In this document: positions 1 through 5,809 of the stretch, one piece after another
How positions within the stretch are numbered: position 1 is the stretch's first letter
Layout: each line of letters opens with the position of its first letter
Origin: an uncultured Alphaproteobacteria bacterium
GTDB lineage: Bacteria; Pseudomonadota; Alphaproteobacteria; Reyranellales; Reyranellaceae
DNA: 9,151 nucleotides
Assembly (NCBI GenBank): GCA_903929895.1
Contig: CAIYWM010000762.1
Location: 1 to 9,151, forward strand
Direction: 5' to 3'
Program-made: the position numbers and the translations under genes
The notes under the pieces: model-generated
What the model saw: only the letters and a program-made list of their open reading frames with translations
What the model was told of the DNA's origin: nothing
The model's database searches: none

Positions 1-604
1 CGGCGCGGGCGGCGCCTTCTGTGCCGGCGCCGATCTCAAGGAACTGGGCTCGGGCACCGATTATTTCCCATGGGCCGGCAGCGACCAGGGGCCGCTGCGC
101 GCGCCGCTGTCCAAGCCGGTGATCGGCGCCATCGAGGGCCATGCCTGCGCGGGCGGCCTGGGCGTCGCGCTGTTCTGCGACATCCGCATCGTCGACGAGA
201 CGGCGACCTTCGGCGTCTTCTCGCGCCGCTGGGGCGTGCCGATGAGCGACGGCACGACCGTGCGCCTGCCCCGCATCGTGGGCCAGGGCCGCGCCATGGA
301 CATGCTGCTGACCGGCCGCGCCGTAGGTGCCGACGAGGCGATCGCGATCGGGCTGGCCACGCGCAATGTGGCGCGCGGTACGACACGCGCCGAGGCCGAG
401 ACCCTGGCCCGTCAGATCGCGGGCTTTCCACCGATCGCCATGACGTCGGACCGCCAGTCGGCCTACGAGAGCTTCGACCGCGACGAGGCGTCGGCGATCC
501 GTCGCGAGATGGAACTGTCGCTCGAGGCACGGCGACAGGAATCGCAGAGCGGCGCGGCGCGCTTCGCCCAGGGCGAAGGCCGGCACGGCCAATTCAAGAA
601 GTAA
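1..604 (+). CDS. Crotonase / enoyl-CoA hydratase-isomerase family protein, 5' truncated
   Basis: The frame is open from base 2, giving 200 visible residues; about 60 N-terminal residues lie outside the window if the protein has the usual 260-270. The crotonase fold is recognised by the first oxyanion-hole segment (AFCAGADLKE at the window start), the second one (IEGHACAGGLG, about 131-163), then FCDIRI, and a C-terminal stretch RLPRIVGQGRAMDMLLTGR. The family binds acyl-CoA thioesters and stabilises an enolate, usually in fatty-acid or amino-acid degradation. Aligned to rat mitochondrial hydratase, the position of Glu144 is Gly (161-163) and that of Glu164 is Ser (221-223), so classical hydration is unlikely. 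The segment FGVFSRRWGVP matches a crotonase subgroup I recall from genome annotation. The next gene starts 17 bp downstream and is probably cotranscribed. The reaction and substrate cannot be assigned. Confidence 0.9.
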   Translation, partial: GAGGAFCAGADLKELGSGTDYFPWAGSDQGPLRAPLSKPVIGAIEGHACAGGLGVALFCDIRIVDETATFGVFSRRWGVPMSDGTTVRLPRIVGQGRAMDMLLTGRAVGADEAIAIGLATRNVARGTTRAEAETLARQIAGFPPIAMTSDRQSAYESFDRDEASAIRREMELSLEARRQESQSGAARFAQGEGRHGQFKK

Positions 605-621
605 TCCGAGAGGTAGGGAAT

Positions 622-1644
622 ATGCGGGCGCTGGTTTGTCATGCCTATGGTCCGATCGACAGTCTGAAGGTCGAGGACATTCCCCAGCCCGTGCCGAAGG
701 CCGGCGAGGTGCTGGTCAAGGTCCGGGCCGCGGGCGTGAGTTTCGCCGCGATGCTGGGCGTGCAGGGCAAGCACCAGAACAAGCCGCCCATGCCCTACGT
801 GCCCGGCAACGAGCTGGCCGGCCATGTCGTGGCGCTGGGCGACGGCGTGACCAACGTGTCGATTGGCGACCGCATCGCGACGGGCGTCAGCCAGGGCGCC
901 TTCGCCGAGTACGCGACGGCTGCGGCCGCGAACCTCGTGCAGATCCCCGAGATCATGCCCTATGCCGAAGCGACCAATTTTCCGACGCTCTACCCCACGG
1001 CCTACGGCGCCCTGAAGTGGAAGGCCAACCTGCAGCCCGGAGAAGTCCTGCTGGTGCACGGCGCGGGCGGCGGCTCGGGCCTCACCGCCATCGAGGTCGG
1101 CAAGGCGATGGGCGCGATCGTGATCGCCAGCGCCGGCGGCGCTGACAAGCTGAAAGCCGCGCAAGAGGCCGGCGCCGACCACCTGATCGACTATCGCGCC
1201 GAGGATCTGCGCACCAAGGTTCTGGAAGTCACCGGCGGCCGCGGCGCCGATGTGATCTACGATCCGGTCGGTGGATCGGCCTTCGATGCCTCGCTGCGCT
1301 GCGTGGCGCCCGAGGGTCGCATCATCCCGATGGGTTTCGCCAGCGGCACCGTCCCGCAGATCCCGGCCAACATCCTGCTGGTCAAGAACGTGACGGTGAT
1401 CGGCTTCTACTACGGCTACTGGAATGGCTGGGGCGGCAAGGGCGTGCCGTCGCCCAAGGAGGCGGAGGCCCTCGCCCGGCGCCGCGCCCTGGTGGCCGCG
1501 GCGCAATATGAACTCACGCACTGGTTCACCGAGGGCAAGCTCAAGGCGACCGTGGCCGCAACCTACGACCTTGCAGATTGGGTGAAGGCTTTTCGCCTGA
1601 TCGAGGAACGCACCGTCGTCGGCAAGGCTGTCTTGGTTCCGTAA
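622..1644 (+). CDS. Zinc-independent MDR-family NADPH:quinone oxidoreductase
   Basis: A 340-aa protein of the medium-chain dehydrogenase/reductase superfamily, quinone oxidoreductase (zeta-crystallin-like) branch; members transfer hydride from NADPH to quinones or enones in the cytoplasm. Visible features are the GroES-like N-terminal domain (residues 1-125, with VPGNELAGHV at 60-70) and the Rossmann-domain nucleotide loop HGAGGGSG at 146-153, followed by an AGADHLIDY segment. The Cys/His zinc ligands of alcohol dehydrogenases are absent. The ATG at 622 is preceded by GAGGTAGGG; the frame stays open further upstream, but that part reads like the shadow of the crotonase gene. Residue 51 is His (GKHQ) where relatives I recall often have Tyr. 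The gene lies 17 bp behind the crotonase gene, which suggests a shared transcript and a role in an acyl-CoA or enone pathway. The true substrate is unknown. Confidence 0.9.
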   Translation: MRALVCHAYGPIDSLKVEDIPQPVPKAGEVLVKVRAAGVSFAAMLGVQGKHQNKPPMPYVPGNELAGHVVALGDGVTNVSIGDRIATGVSQGAFAEYATAAAANLVQIPEIMPYAEATNFPTLYPTAYGALKWKANLQPGEVLLVHGAGGGSGLTAIEVGKAMGAIVIASAGGADKLKAAQEAGADHLIDYRAEDLRTKVLEVTGGRGADVIYDPVGGSAFDASLRCVAPEGRIIPMGFASGTVPQIPANILLVKNVTVIGFYYGYWNGWGGKGVPSPKEAEALARRRALVAAAQYELTHWFTEGKLKATVAATYDLADWVKAFRLIEERTVVGKAVLVP

Positions 1645-1655
1645 CACATGGGCGC

Positions 1656-1685
1656 TTGTCGGTCCTGCGGGCGTTCCGGCATAGT
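1656..1685 (+). promoter_or_regulatory. Candidate sigma70-type promoter for the SpoIIAA-like gene
   Basis: TTGTCG (1656-1661) and CATAGT (1680-1685) each match four of six consensus bases, with an 18-bp spacer. Transcription would start about 7 bases past the -10 element, at or next to the ATG at 1694, giving a leaderless or nearly leaderless message. This agrees with the absence of any Shine-Dalgarno sequence before that ATG. In GC-rich DNA such matches arise by chance, so this is a candidate only. Confidence 0.3.
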
Positions 1686-1693
1686 CCGTTGGC

Positions 1694-2071
1694 ATGCCGG
1701 TCCAGTGGACAATCTCCAAGCCGCACCAATTGGTTATTGCTGTCGCGCGTGACGAATTGCGACTTGCGGATGTCGAAGAGTATCTCGACGGCGTGACCGT
1801 CGCCGATGCCCTGCCCTACCGGAAGATCTTCGACACGACGAATGCCAGCATGATGCTGAGCGACGCAGACATGATGGCGCTCGGCGCTCGTATCCGCGCC
1901 TACATGAAGATCGCGAAGCTCGGCCCCCTCGCCATCGTTGCCGTGACCGACCGCGCCTACCAGCAGGCCCGCCTGTTCGAGACCCTGGCCGAAGGCAACC
2001 GCCCGGTGAAGATCTTCCGCGAGCTGCACAAAGCCCGCGAATGGCTGGACAGGTTCGACTCAGGCTCCTGA
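1694..2071 (+). CDS. SpoIIAA/STAS-like small cytoplasmic protein
   Basis: A 125-aa soluble protein with no signal peptide or membrane segment. The pattern fits the SpoIIAA-like (STAS/SEC14-related) fold: an N-terminal beta strand pair (HQLVIAVARDEL, residues 11-22), a helix, YRKIFDTTNA (42-51) as a central strand, a second helix with LGARIRAY (63-70), the strand GPLAIVAV (77-84), and a C-terminal KIFRELHKAREWL (106-118), which resembles the usual family ending of a strand and helix with a conserved Trp-Leu. Family members are poorly characterised and are thought to bind small or lipidic ligands or regulate partners. The ATG at 1694 has no Shine-Dalgarno sequence. The gene lies 49 bp after the quinone oxidoreductase and ends 1 bp from the convergent dioxygenase gene. 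Family assignment rests on pattern recall and is moderate. Confidence 0.75.
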   Translation: MPVQWTISKPHQLVIAVARDELRLADVEEYLDGVTVADALPYRKIFDTTNASMMLSDADMMALGARIRAYMKIAKLGPLAIVAVTDRAYQQARLFETLAEGNRPVKIFRELHKAREWLDRFDSGS

Positions 2072-2072
2072 T

Positions 2073-2882
2073 CTACGCCGGCCAGACCTTGGGAAATGTC
2101 TCGCATTCGAGCCGGTCGCCCGGCTTCAGCCCGTGCCCCTGGATAGGTGGCGAAATCTGGCCGGCGCGCGCGCCGTAGCGGGCATCGTCGCCGCACCAGC
2201 GCGTCGCGTAGGCGCGGCGGCGGCGCGAGGTCGAGCGGTTGCCCGACGCGCCGTGCAGGGTGAGCGCGTGGAAGGCGATGACGTCGCCCGGCTCCATGTC
2301 CCAGGCGAGGAACTCGTGCTTGTCGCGCTCGGCATCGAGATCGGGCAGCGGCTCGAAGCGGCTGTCCTGGACCTGCAGGTCGACGCCGCCCTGCTTGAAG
2401 AACTTGGGCTGGAACCAGCGGCCCCAGCGATGCGAGCCCTTCACGTATTCGACGCAGGTGTCGCGGTCGACCGGATCGAGCGGCGTCCACAGTGAGATCA
2501 CCTGCTCGCCGTCGATCGGATAGTAGGGCTGGTCATGATGCCAGGGCGTGCGCTCCTGCGTGCCCGGCTCCTTCACCAGCAGATGGTCGTGATAGTAGAC
2601 GACCTCCTTCGAGCCCATGAGCCTGGCCACGATCTCGCGGGCGGGTGATTCGTAGGCGAAGGCGCGGGCCGCCGGATGGCGCTGCCAGAGCTGGAAGTCG
2701 ACGAAGAACAGCCCGGGCGCGCCCTGCGGCGTGTTGATCCGAACCATCGGACCCGGACTGGCCATGTCGTCGTCCACGGCCGCGCGCATCCGCTCGATCC
2801 ATTCCATTGGAATGGCATTGCGCAGACAGACCGCGCCATCCTCGCGGTAGCGGGCGATCTCGGCGTCGGTCGGCATCGGCAT
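2073..2882 (-). CDS. Phytanoyl-CoA dioxygenase (PhyH)-family 2OG/Fe(II) oxygenase
   Basis: A 269-aa non-haem iron oxygenase. The iron triad is visible as His115-x-Asp117 (WHHDQPYY) with distal His210 (TLHGASGN). Arg221, 11 residues after the distal His, sits at the 2-oxoglutarate-binding Arg spacing of human PAHX (His264/Arg275). KGSH at 148-151 matches the conserved GSH turn of the family. Such enzymes hydroxylate an acyl-CoA or another small molecule while decarboxylating 2-oxoglutarate; bacterial members have many substrates, so phytanoyl-CoA should not be assumed. The start is the ATG at 2882, with GGGAAG inside the end of the upstream MaoC gene; a second ATG two codons later is also possible. 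It is the last gene of a zinc finger-MaoC-PhyH unit, 6 bp after MaoC. The pairing with a hotdog protein hints at branched or modified acyl-CoA chemistry (inference). Confidence 0.9.
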   Translation of the reverse strand: MPMPTDAEIARYREDGAVCLRNAIPMEWIERMRAAVDDDMASPGPMVRINTPQGAPGLFFVDFQLWQRHPAARAFAYESPAREIVARLMGSKEVVYYHDHLLVKEPGTQERTPWHHDQPYYPIDGEQVISLWTPLDPVDRDTCVEYVKGSHRWGRWFQPKFFKQGGVDLQVQDSRFEPLPDLDAERDKHEFLAWDMEPGDVIAFHALTLHGASGNRSTSRRRRAYATRWCGDDARYGARAGQISPPIQGHGLKPGDRLECETFPKVWPA

Positions 2883-2888
2883 CGGAGG

Positions 2889-3347
2889 TCAGCTTCCCTG
2901 CAGCATGCGCAGCGGCGTGTAGACCAGCACCGTTTCGCCCTTCTGGTTCTTGACCAGGTTGGTGGTCCTCACCAGGGCGCGCATCGGATCCTTGGAGGTC
3001 GGCTTGATCTCGGTGATCTCGATCTCGACGTGGAGCGTGTCGTTCACGTAGGTCGGACCCTTGATGTCGAAGCCCATCGACAGGAAGGCGAGGCCCGTTC
3101 CCTGCAGGGTCGTCGGGATCACCAGCCCTTCGGCCATGGAGTAGACCAGCGCGCCCGGCACGGGATGGCCGCCGCGCATGGGCGCGTGCTCCCGGATGTA
3201 TTCCTTGTTGGTGAACAGCTCCTCGGAAAAGCCGCAAAGGGTCACGAAATTCAGGAGATCGGCCTCGAAGATGGTCCGGCCATAGGTGACGAACTTGTCG
3301 CCGACCTTGAGGTCGCGCCAGTTCCAGCCTTCACCGAGCTGTTTCAT
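2889..3347 (-). CDS. MaoC-like hotdog-fold protein (R-hydratase-like, atypical active site)
   Basis: A 152-aa single-hotdog protein. The N-terminus has the MaoC layout: VGDKF, then GRTIFEADLLNFVTL (23-37), the short loop, and HPVPGALVYSMAEGL (61-75), which matches the conserved helix region. The C-terminal strands (LHVEIEITEIKPTSKD, VLVYTPLRML) complete the fold. MaoC/PhaJ enzymes hydrate trans-2-enoyl-CoA to (R)-3-hydroxyacyl-CoA using an Asp and a His in a G-D-x-N-P-x-H loop. Here the corresponding loop is G39-F-S-E-E-L-F45, so both catalytic residues appear to be Phe. It may be a divergent dehydratase subgroup, a thioesterase-like hotdog or a binding protein. The start ATG at 3347 is preceded by GAGGAA overlapping the stop of the zinc-finger gene, and the dioxygenase gene follows 6 bp downstream, so translational coupling in one operon is likely. 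Confidence 0.85.
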   Translation of the reverse strand: MKQLGEGWNWRDLKVGDKFVTYGRTIFEADLLNFVTLCGFSEELFTNKEYIREHAPMRGGHPVPGALVYSMAEGLVIPTTLQGTGLAFLSMGFDIKGPTYVNDTLHVEIEITEIKPTSKDPMRALVRTTNLVKNQKGETVLVYTPLRMLQGS

Positions 3348-3359
3348 GGGGTCGTTTCC

Positions 3360-3542
3360 TCAGTGAGCGTGGGCGGGATGTGCGCCTTCGCGCAGCTTGT
3401 ACAGCCTGCTGCAGTAGGGACACTCGACGTGTCCTTCCGGGCCCAGGTTGAGGTACACTTTGGGATGACCCAACGCGCCGCCCCCGCCATCGCAGGCGAC
3501 GCGGTCAGTATCGACAGTGATGACTTCAAACGGCTCCGTCAC
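3360..3542 (-). CDS. zf-CHCC (NDUFS6-like) zinc-finger domain protein
   Basis: A 60-aa protein from a GTG start. Ligands are Cys17 (VACDGGGG), His26 (GHPKVYLNL), Cys41 and Cys44 (CPYC), i.e. C-x8-H-x14-C-x2-C, the zf-CHCC signature shared with the mitochondrial complex I accessory subunit NDUFS6. The EPFEVITVDTDRVACDGGGGA opening is typical of alphaproteobacterial members. The C-terminus is His-rich (HPAHAH). I chose the GTG at 3542 rather than the in-frame ATG at 3596 because AGGAG lies 7 bases upstream of it and a good promoter lies just before that; the extra 18 residues of the longer form are basic and unlike the family. Bacterial homologues are thought to accompany respiratory complex I, but here the gene heads an operon with MaoC and PhyH genes. 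It is 12 bp from MaoC. Confidence 0.9.
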   Translation of the reverse strand: MTEPFEVITVDTDRVACDGGGGALGHPKVYLNLGPEGHVECPYCSRLYKLREGAHPAHAH

Positions 3543-3549
3543 GATCCCA

Positions 3550-3554
3550 CTCCT
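3550..3554 (-). promoter_or_regulatory. Shine-Dalgarno AGGAG for the GTG-initiated zinc-finger gene
   Basis: On the minus strand AGGAG stands 7 bases before GTG at 3542. No comparable site precedes the in-frame ATG at 3596, so this site decides the start. Confidence 0.65.
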
Positions 3555-3567
3555 GTTACGCCGGCGA

Positions 3568-3596
3568 ATGATAGCGGTCTCCGCGGCCGCGGTCAT
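3568..3596 (-). promoter_or_regulatory. Candidate promoter of the zinc finger-MaoC-PhyH operon
   Basis: Read on the minus strand, ATGACC (3596-3591, four of six to TTGACA) and TATCAT (3573-3568, five of six to TATAAT) are separated by exactly 17 bp. Transcription would begin near 3561, about 19 bases ahead of the GTG start and just upstream of its AGGAG. The -10 element overlaps the ATG of the divergent hydrolase gene, so the promoter lies inside that gene's signal-peptide coding region. Confidence 0.4.
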
Positions 3597-4587
3597 GCTC
3601 TCCGCCTGCGCCCCGACGGTCGTCCCGGCGGGCGGCGCGGTGCAGACGCCGCGGCTGACCGACGACCGTTATGTCGCGGCGGACGGGACGGCGCTACCGC
3701 TGTCGGTGTGGCCTGCGGCAAACGGCACCCCCAAGGCGGTCATCCTGGCCCTGCACGGCTTCGGCGACTACCGAATGGCCTGGGAGGAGCCGGCCGGTAG
3801 CTGGTCGGGCGCCGATATCACCACCTACGCCTACGACCAGCGCGGCTTCGGCGGTAGCCCGACCCGCGGCCGCTGGCCCGGCACGGACACGCTGGTCGAG
3901 GATGCCAGGACGGTCGCGGCCCTCGTGCGCGCGCGCCATCCCGGTGTGCCGTTCTACCTGGCGGGCGAGAGCATGGGCGGCGCAGTGGTGCTGGTGGCGG
4001 CCGATCGGGGGACCGAATCGGACGGGTTGATCCTGTCGGCGGCGGCCGTCCGCTCGCGCGACACGTTCGGGCCGGTGGCCAGTGCCGGCCTGTGGTTCTT
4101 CGCCCACACCATCCCCTGGATGCCGGCCGGACCGACCTCGATCGACTATCAGCCGACCGACAACCCCAAGACCATCGAGAAATTGCGCAACGACCCGATG
4201 ATGCTGCGCCAACCCCGCCTCGACATGGCCTATGGGCTGGTCGACCTGATGGACGACGCACGCGCTTCCGCGGCCCGGGTCAACGAGCCCTATCTCATGA
4301 TGTACGGGCTGGGCGATCGCATCGTGCCGCAGGATCCGGTCAAGGCGGCCATCGCGATCATGCCGCCGCGCCGCGATTCGAAGCTCGCCTTCTACAAGAA
4401 CGGCTACCACCTGCTGATGCGCGACAAGGCGGGACCGGCCGTGACGGAAGACATCGTCGCCTGGATTTCAGATCACGAGGCCCAACTCCCGTCGGGCGCA
4501 GACGCCTCGAAATCCCAGCCCGCAATGGCGAGCCTCTGGGGATCCAGGCGCCGCGGTCAGGCCAGCGCTAGGCCCCGCAGCGAATGA
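3568..4587 (+). CDS. Lipoprotein alpha/beta hydrolase (monoacylglycerol lipase / lysophospholipase-like)
   Basis: 339 aa from the ATG at 3568. Residues 1-14 form a short lipoprotein signal ending in LSAC (Cys14), so the enzyme is probably lipid-anchored in the envelope. The alpha/beta hydrolase core (Hydrolase_4 type) shows the oxyanion segment LHGFGDY (62-68), DQRGFG (90-95), the nucleophile elbow GESMGG with Ser135, the acid in GLGDRIVP (Asp250) and NGYHLL with His281, so the triad is complete. Such enzymes cleave ester bonds in monoglycerides or lysophospholipids. An in-frame ATG at 3517 would add 17 residues including three Arg, giving a longer n-region; neither start has a clear Shine-Dalgarno sequence. 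The last 35 or so residues (Ser/Arg/Pro-rich) lie beyond the fold, and the end of the gene overlaps the convergent lipoprotein gene by 20 bp. Substrate unknown. Confidence 0.88.
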   Translation: MIAVSAAAVMLSACAPTVVPAGGAVQTPRLTDDRYVAADGTALPLSVWPAANGTPKAVILALHGFGDYRMAWEEPAGSWSGADITTYAYDQRGFGGSPTRGRWPGTDTLVEDARTVAALVRARHPGVPFYLAGESMGGAVVLVAADRGTESDGLILSAAAVRSRDTFGPVASAGLWFFAHTIPWMPAGPTSIDYQPTDNPKTIEKLRNDPMMLRQPRLDMAYGLVDLMDDARASAARVNEPYLMMYGLGDRIVPQDPVKAAIAIMPPRRDSKLAFYKNGYHLLMRDKAGPAVTEDIVAWISDHEAQLPSGADASKSQPAMASLWGSRRRGQASARPRSE

Positions 4588-4885
4588 CGACAGATGCGGG
4601 ACCACGGATCTCCGACATGTCGCCCCGCGTCGGCATGTTTTCCATCTTCAGCGTGACATAGTCGCCGCCGGTGCTGTTGCACATCGCGACCGCGCGGGTC
4701 TGACACGCGCCGGGTTCCTTGCAGCTGATCGCGATGGCGGGCTTGCCATCGGTCCAGGTCACCTGCGTCGCATTCGTTTCCGTCCGGGGATCCTGGCCAG
4801 GCGTGCCCTTCGCCATGCTGCAGGCCGCGACCAGACCTGTGATGCCCATCACGAACATCCACCGCATTGTCGATCGCGTTCTCAT
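4568..4885 (-). CDS. Small Cys-rich lipoprotein of unknown function
   Basis: 105 aa from the ATG at 4885, chosen because GGGAGAG lies just upstream and the signal peptide begins there; the longer in-frame start at 4984 adds a Pro/Arg-rich, non-signal-like stretch. The N-terminus is basic (Arg2, Arg4, Arg8) followed by a hydrophobic core and the lipobox VAAC (Cys22), so the product should be lipid-anchored. The mature part has four more cysteines (55, 61, 69, 103), compatible with two periplasmic disulfides, and a Thr/Ser/Asp-rich linker directly after the anchor. The C-terminal half (GGDYVTLKMENMP, GPASVVIRCG) looks beta-rich. I do not recognise the family; small envelope proteins with a similar C...C...A...C spacing are common in alphaproteobacteria. 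It is divergent from the secreted protein at 4983 and converges with the hydrolase gene. Confidence 0.75.
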   Translation of the reverse strand: MRTRSTMRWMFVMGITGLVAACSMAKGTPGQDPRTETNATQVTWTDGKPAIAISCKEPGACQTRAVAMCNSTGGDYVTLKMENMPTRGDMSEIRGPASVVIRCGA

Positions 4886-4903
4886 CGTCTCTCTCCCCTT
4901 GGC

Positions 4904-4916
4904 CCCGTCAGACGGG
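4904..4916. promoter_or_regulatory. 13-bp palindrome in the divergent intergenic region
   Basis: CCCGTC-A-GACGGG is a perfect inverted repeat in the 97-bp gap between the divergent genes starting at 4885 and 4983. It lies 19-31 bases upstream of the lipoprotein start, a place where an operator or a 5'-UTR hairpin would act. No regulator gene is present in the window, so its function is open. Confidence 0.25.
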
Positions 4917-4982
4917 CGACAAACAGTACCGCGCGCTGCCGGACAGGTGCAAGGTCGGCCGATTCGTGGCCTACTGCGAGAC

Positions 4983-5270
4983 ATGAAAACCTGTCTCGGG
5001 ATGCTGCTTTCGTGCGCCGCTGCAGGACTGTTGCTGGCCCCCGTTTCGGGGCGCGCCCAGCAGACCGACCAGCAGCTGGCGGCGCGCTGCGCCCAGCTCG
5101 GAGGCCTGTACGACCGCTACAATCTGCAGCGCGGCGAAGGCTCGGGCGGCCCCAGCATGGCGCGTCTCGGCGCCGCCCTCGATTGCCAGAAGGGCCGCTA
5201 CCAGCAAGGCATCAAGGCGCTGGAGGAGCTCCTCCAGCGCAACCGCATCCCCTACCCGCCGGCCGCTTGA
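4983..5270 (+). CDS. Small secreted protein of unknown function
   Basis: 95 aa with a clear Sec signal peptide: Lys2, a hydrophobic core through residue 20 and a predicted cleavage after GRA (residue 25). The mature protein is about 70 residues with two cysteines (36 and 68) that could form one disulfide. It contains LAARCAQLGGLYDRY and LDCQKGRYQQGIKALEELLQRNRIPYPP, and looks helical with a Pro-rich end. The second Cys-containing helix (QKGRYQQGIKALEELL) gives it the look of a short periplasmic helical hairpin. The ATG at 4983 has only a weak GCGAG upstream, but the signal peptide fixes it; upstream in-frame codons do not read as protein. It is divergent from the small lipoprotein gene and ends 3 bp from the convergent 175-aa protein gene. 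No family is recognised. Confidence 0.75.
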   Translation: MKTCLGMLLSCAAAGLLLAPVSGRAQQTDQQLAARCAQLGGLYDRYNLQRGEGSGGPSMARLGAALDCQKGRYQQGIKALEELLQRNRIPYPPAA

Positions 5271-5289
5271 AGGCTACTTGCCCTTCAGC
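5265..5289. terminator. Candidate bidirectional hairpin at a convergent gene junction
   Basis: GCTTGAAGG (5265-5273) and CCTTCAGC (5282-5289) can pair with one bulged T around an 8-base loop. The hairpin covers both stop codons of the convergent genes ending at 5270 and 5274. There is no T-tract on either side, so it is at best a weak terminator. Confidence 0.25.
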
Positions 5290-5801
5290 TTGAACTCGCG
5301 CCACAGGACGATGCCGCTGGCATTGTCGAGCGCCATGCCGTCGAGCTGCTTCTTCAATTCGATGGCCGTCGGACGCCAGATGAGCGTGCTCTCCCCGCTC
5401 GCGCCCTCGAAGCGGCCCGTGCCGCCCGTCAGCCTGAACGTGCCGCGGCAGCCGACGAGCTCGTAGCCGGCACAGTCCCACTCGCCCCAGGCGGTGGCGC
5501 CGTCGTGGGCCGTGAAGCTGCACGCGCCCGTGGCGCTGGTCTTGCGGCTGGCCTGGTCGATTTTCGACGACAGCGCACAGCCGACGCGGCCGGCCTGCTG
5601 CGGACCCTCGTCGGTCTCGATGAACATGGGACCGGCCAGACTGCCCGCCACCACGAGCTGCTTGTCGCCAGCCCGCACGACGGAGCCGTTGGCGACCACC
5701 ACCGCGAAGGCATTGAAGGTCTGGGTATCGTCCTGCGCGACCGCCGGAGCGGCGGCCAGAAGAACGAGGGCGCCCGCGAGGGCGCGACTGAGCATCGTCA
5801 T
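5274..5801 (-). CDS. Secreted four-cysteine beta-rich protein of unknown function
   Basis: 175 aa from the ATG at 5801, which has GAGG seven to eight bases upstream; the longer in-frame start at 5912 adds an Arg-rich stretch that is a shadow of the upstream gene. The Sec signal peptide ends at AVA (residue 22). The mature part has four cysteines (75, 94, 110, 118), likely two disulfides. It ends in a glycine-rich block CRGTFRLTGGTGRFEGASGES (118-138), then WRPTAIELKK. The GTGRFEGASG pattern recalls the repeats of dirigent/allene-oxide-cyclase-type small beta barrels, but this is only a resemblance. It is 8 bp after the 156-aa protein gene, in the same direction and downstream of RidA, so probably in the same operon. 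No enzymatic motif is visible. Confidence 0.78.
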   Translation of the reverse strand: MTMLSRALAGALVLLAAAPAVAQDDTQTFNAFAVVVANGSVVRAGDKQLVVAGSLAGPMFIETDEGPQQAGRVGCALSSKIDQASRKTSATGACSFTAHDGATAWGEWDCAGYELVGCRGTFRLTGGTGRFEGASGESTLIWRPTAIELKKQLDGMALDNASGIVLWREFKLKGK

Positions 5802-5809
5802 GGGCCGCC

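Noticed and set aside
70..621. 5' extension of the quinone oxidoreductase frame, suggesting a 524-aa fusion
   Set aside because: The extension is Arg/Pro-rich and overlaps the well-supported crotonase frame; the ATG at 622 has a ribosome binding site and begins exactly at the family's N-terminus.
463..1719. 418-aa open frame on the minus strand
   Set aside because: Antisense shadow of the quinone oxidoreductase; low-complexity His/Arg/Gly composition and no motif.
3543..3596. Longer ATG start of the zinc-finger gene
   Set aside because: The added residues are basic and not family-like, and AGGAG plus a promoter point to the GTG at 3542.
2676..3800. 374-aa plus-strand open frame across the MaoC-PhyH unit
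   Set aside because: It covers two strong genes on the opposite strand and the start of the hydrolase in another frame; no domain is visible.
4886..4984. Longer start of the small lipoprotein gene
   Set aside because: It would bury the lipoprotein signal peptide behind 33 Pro/Arg/Cys-rich residues; the ATG at 4885 has its own ribosome binding site.
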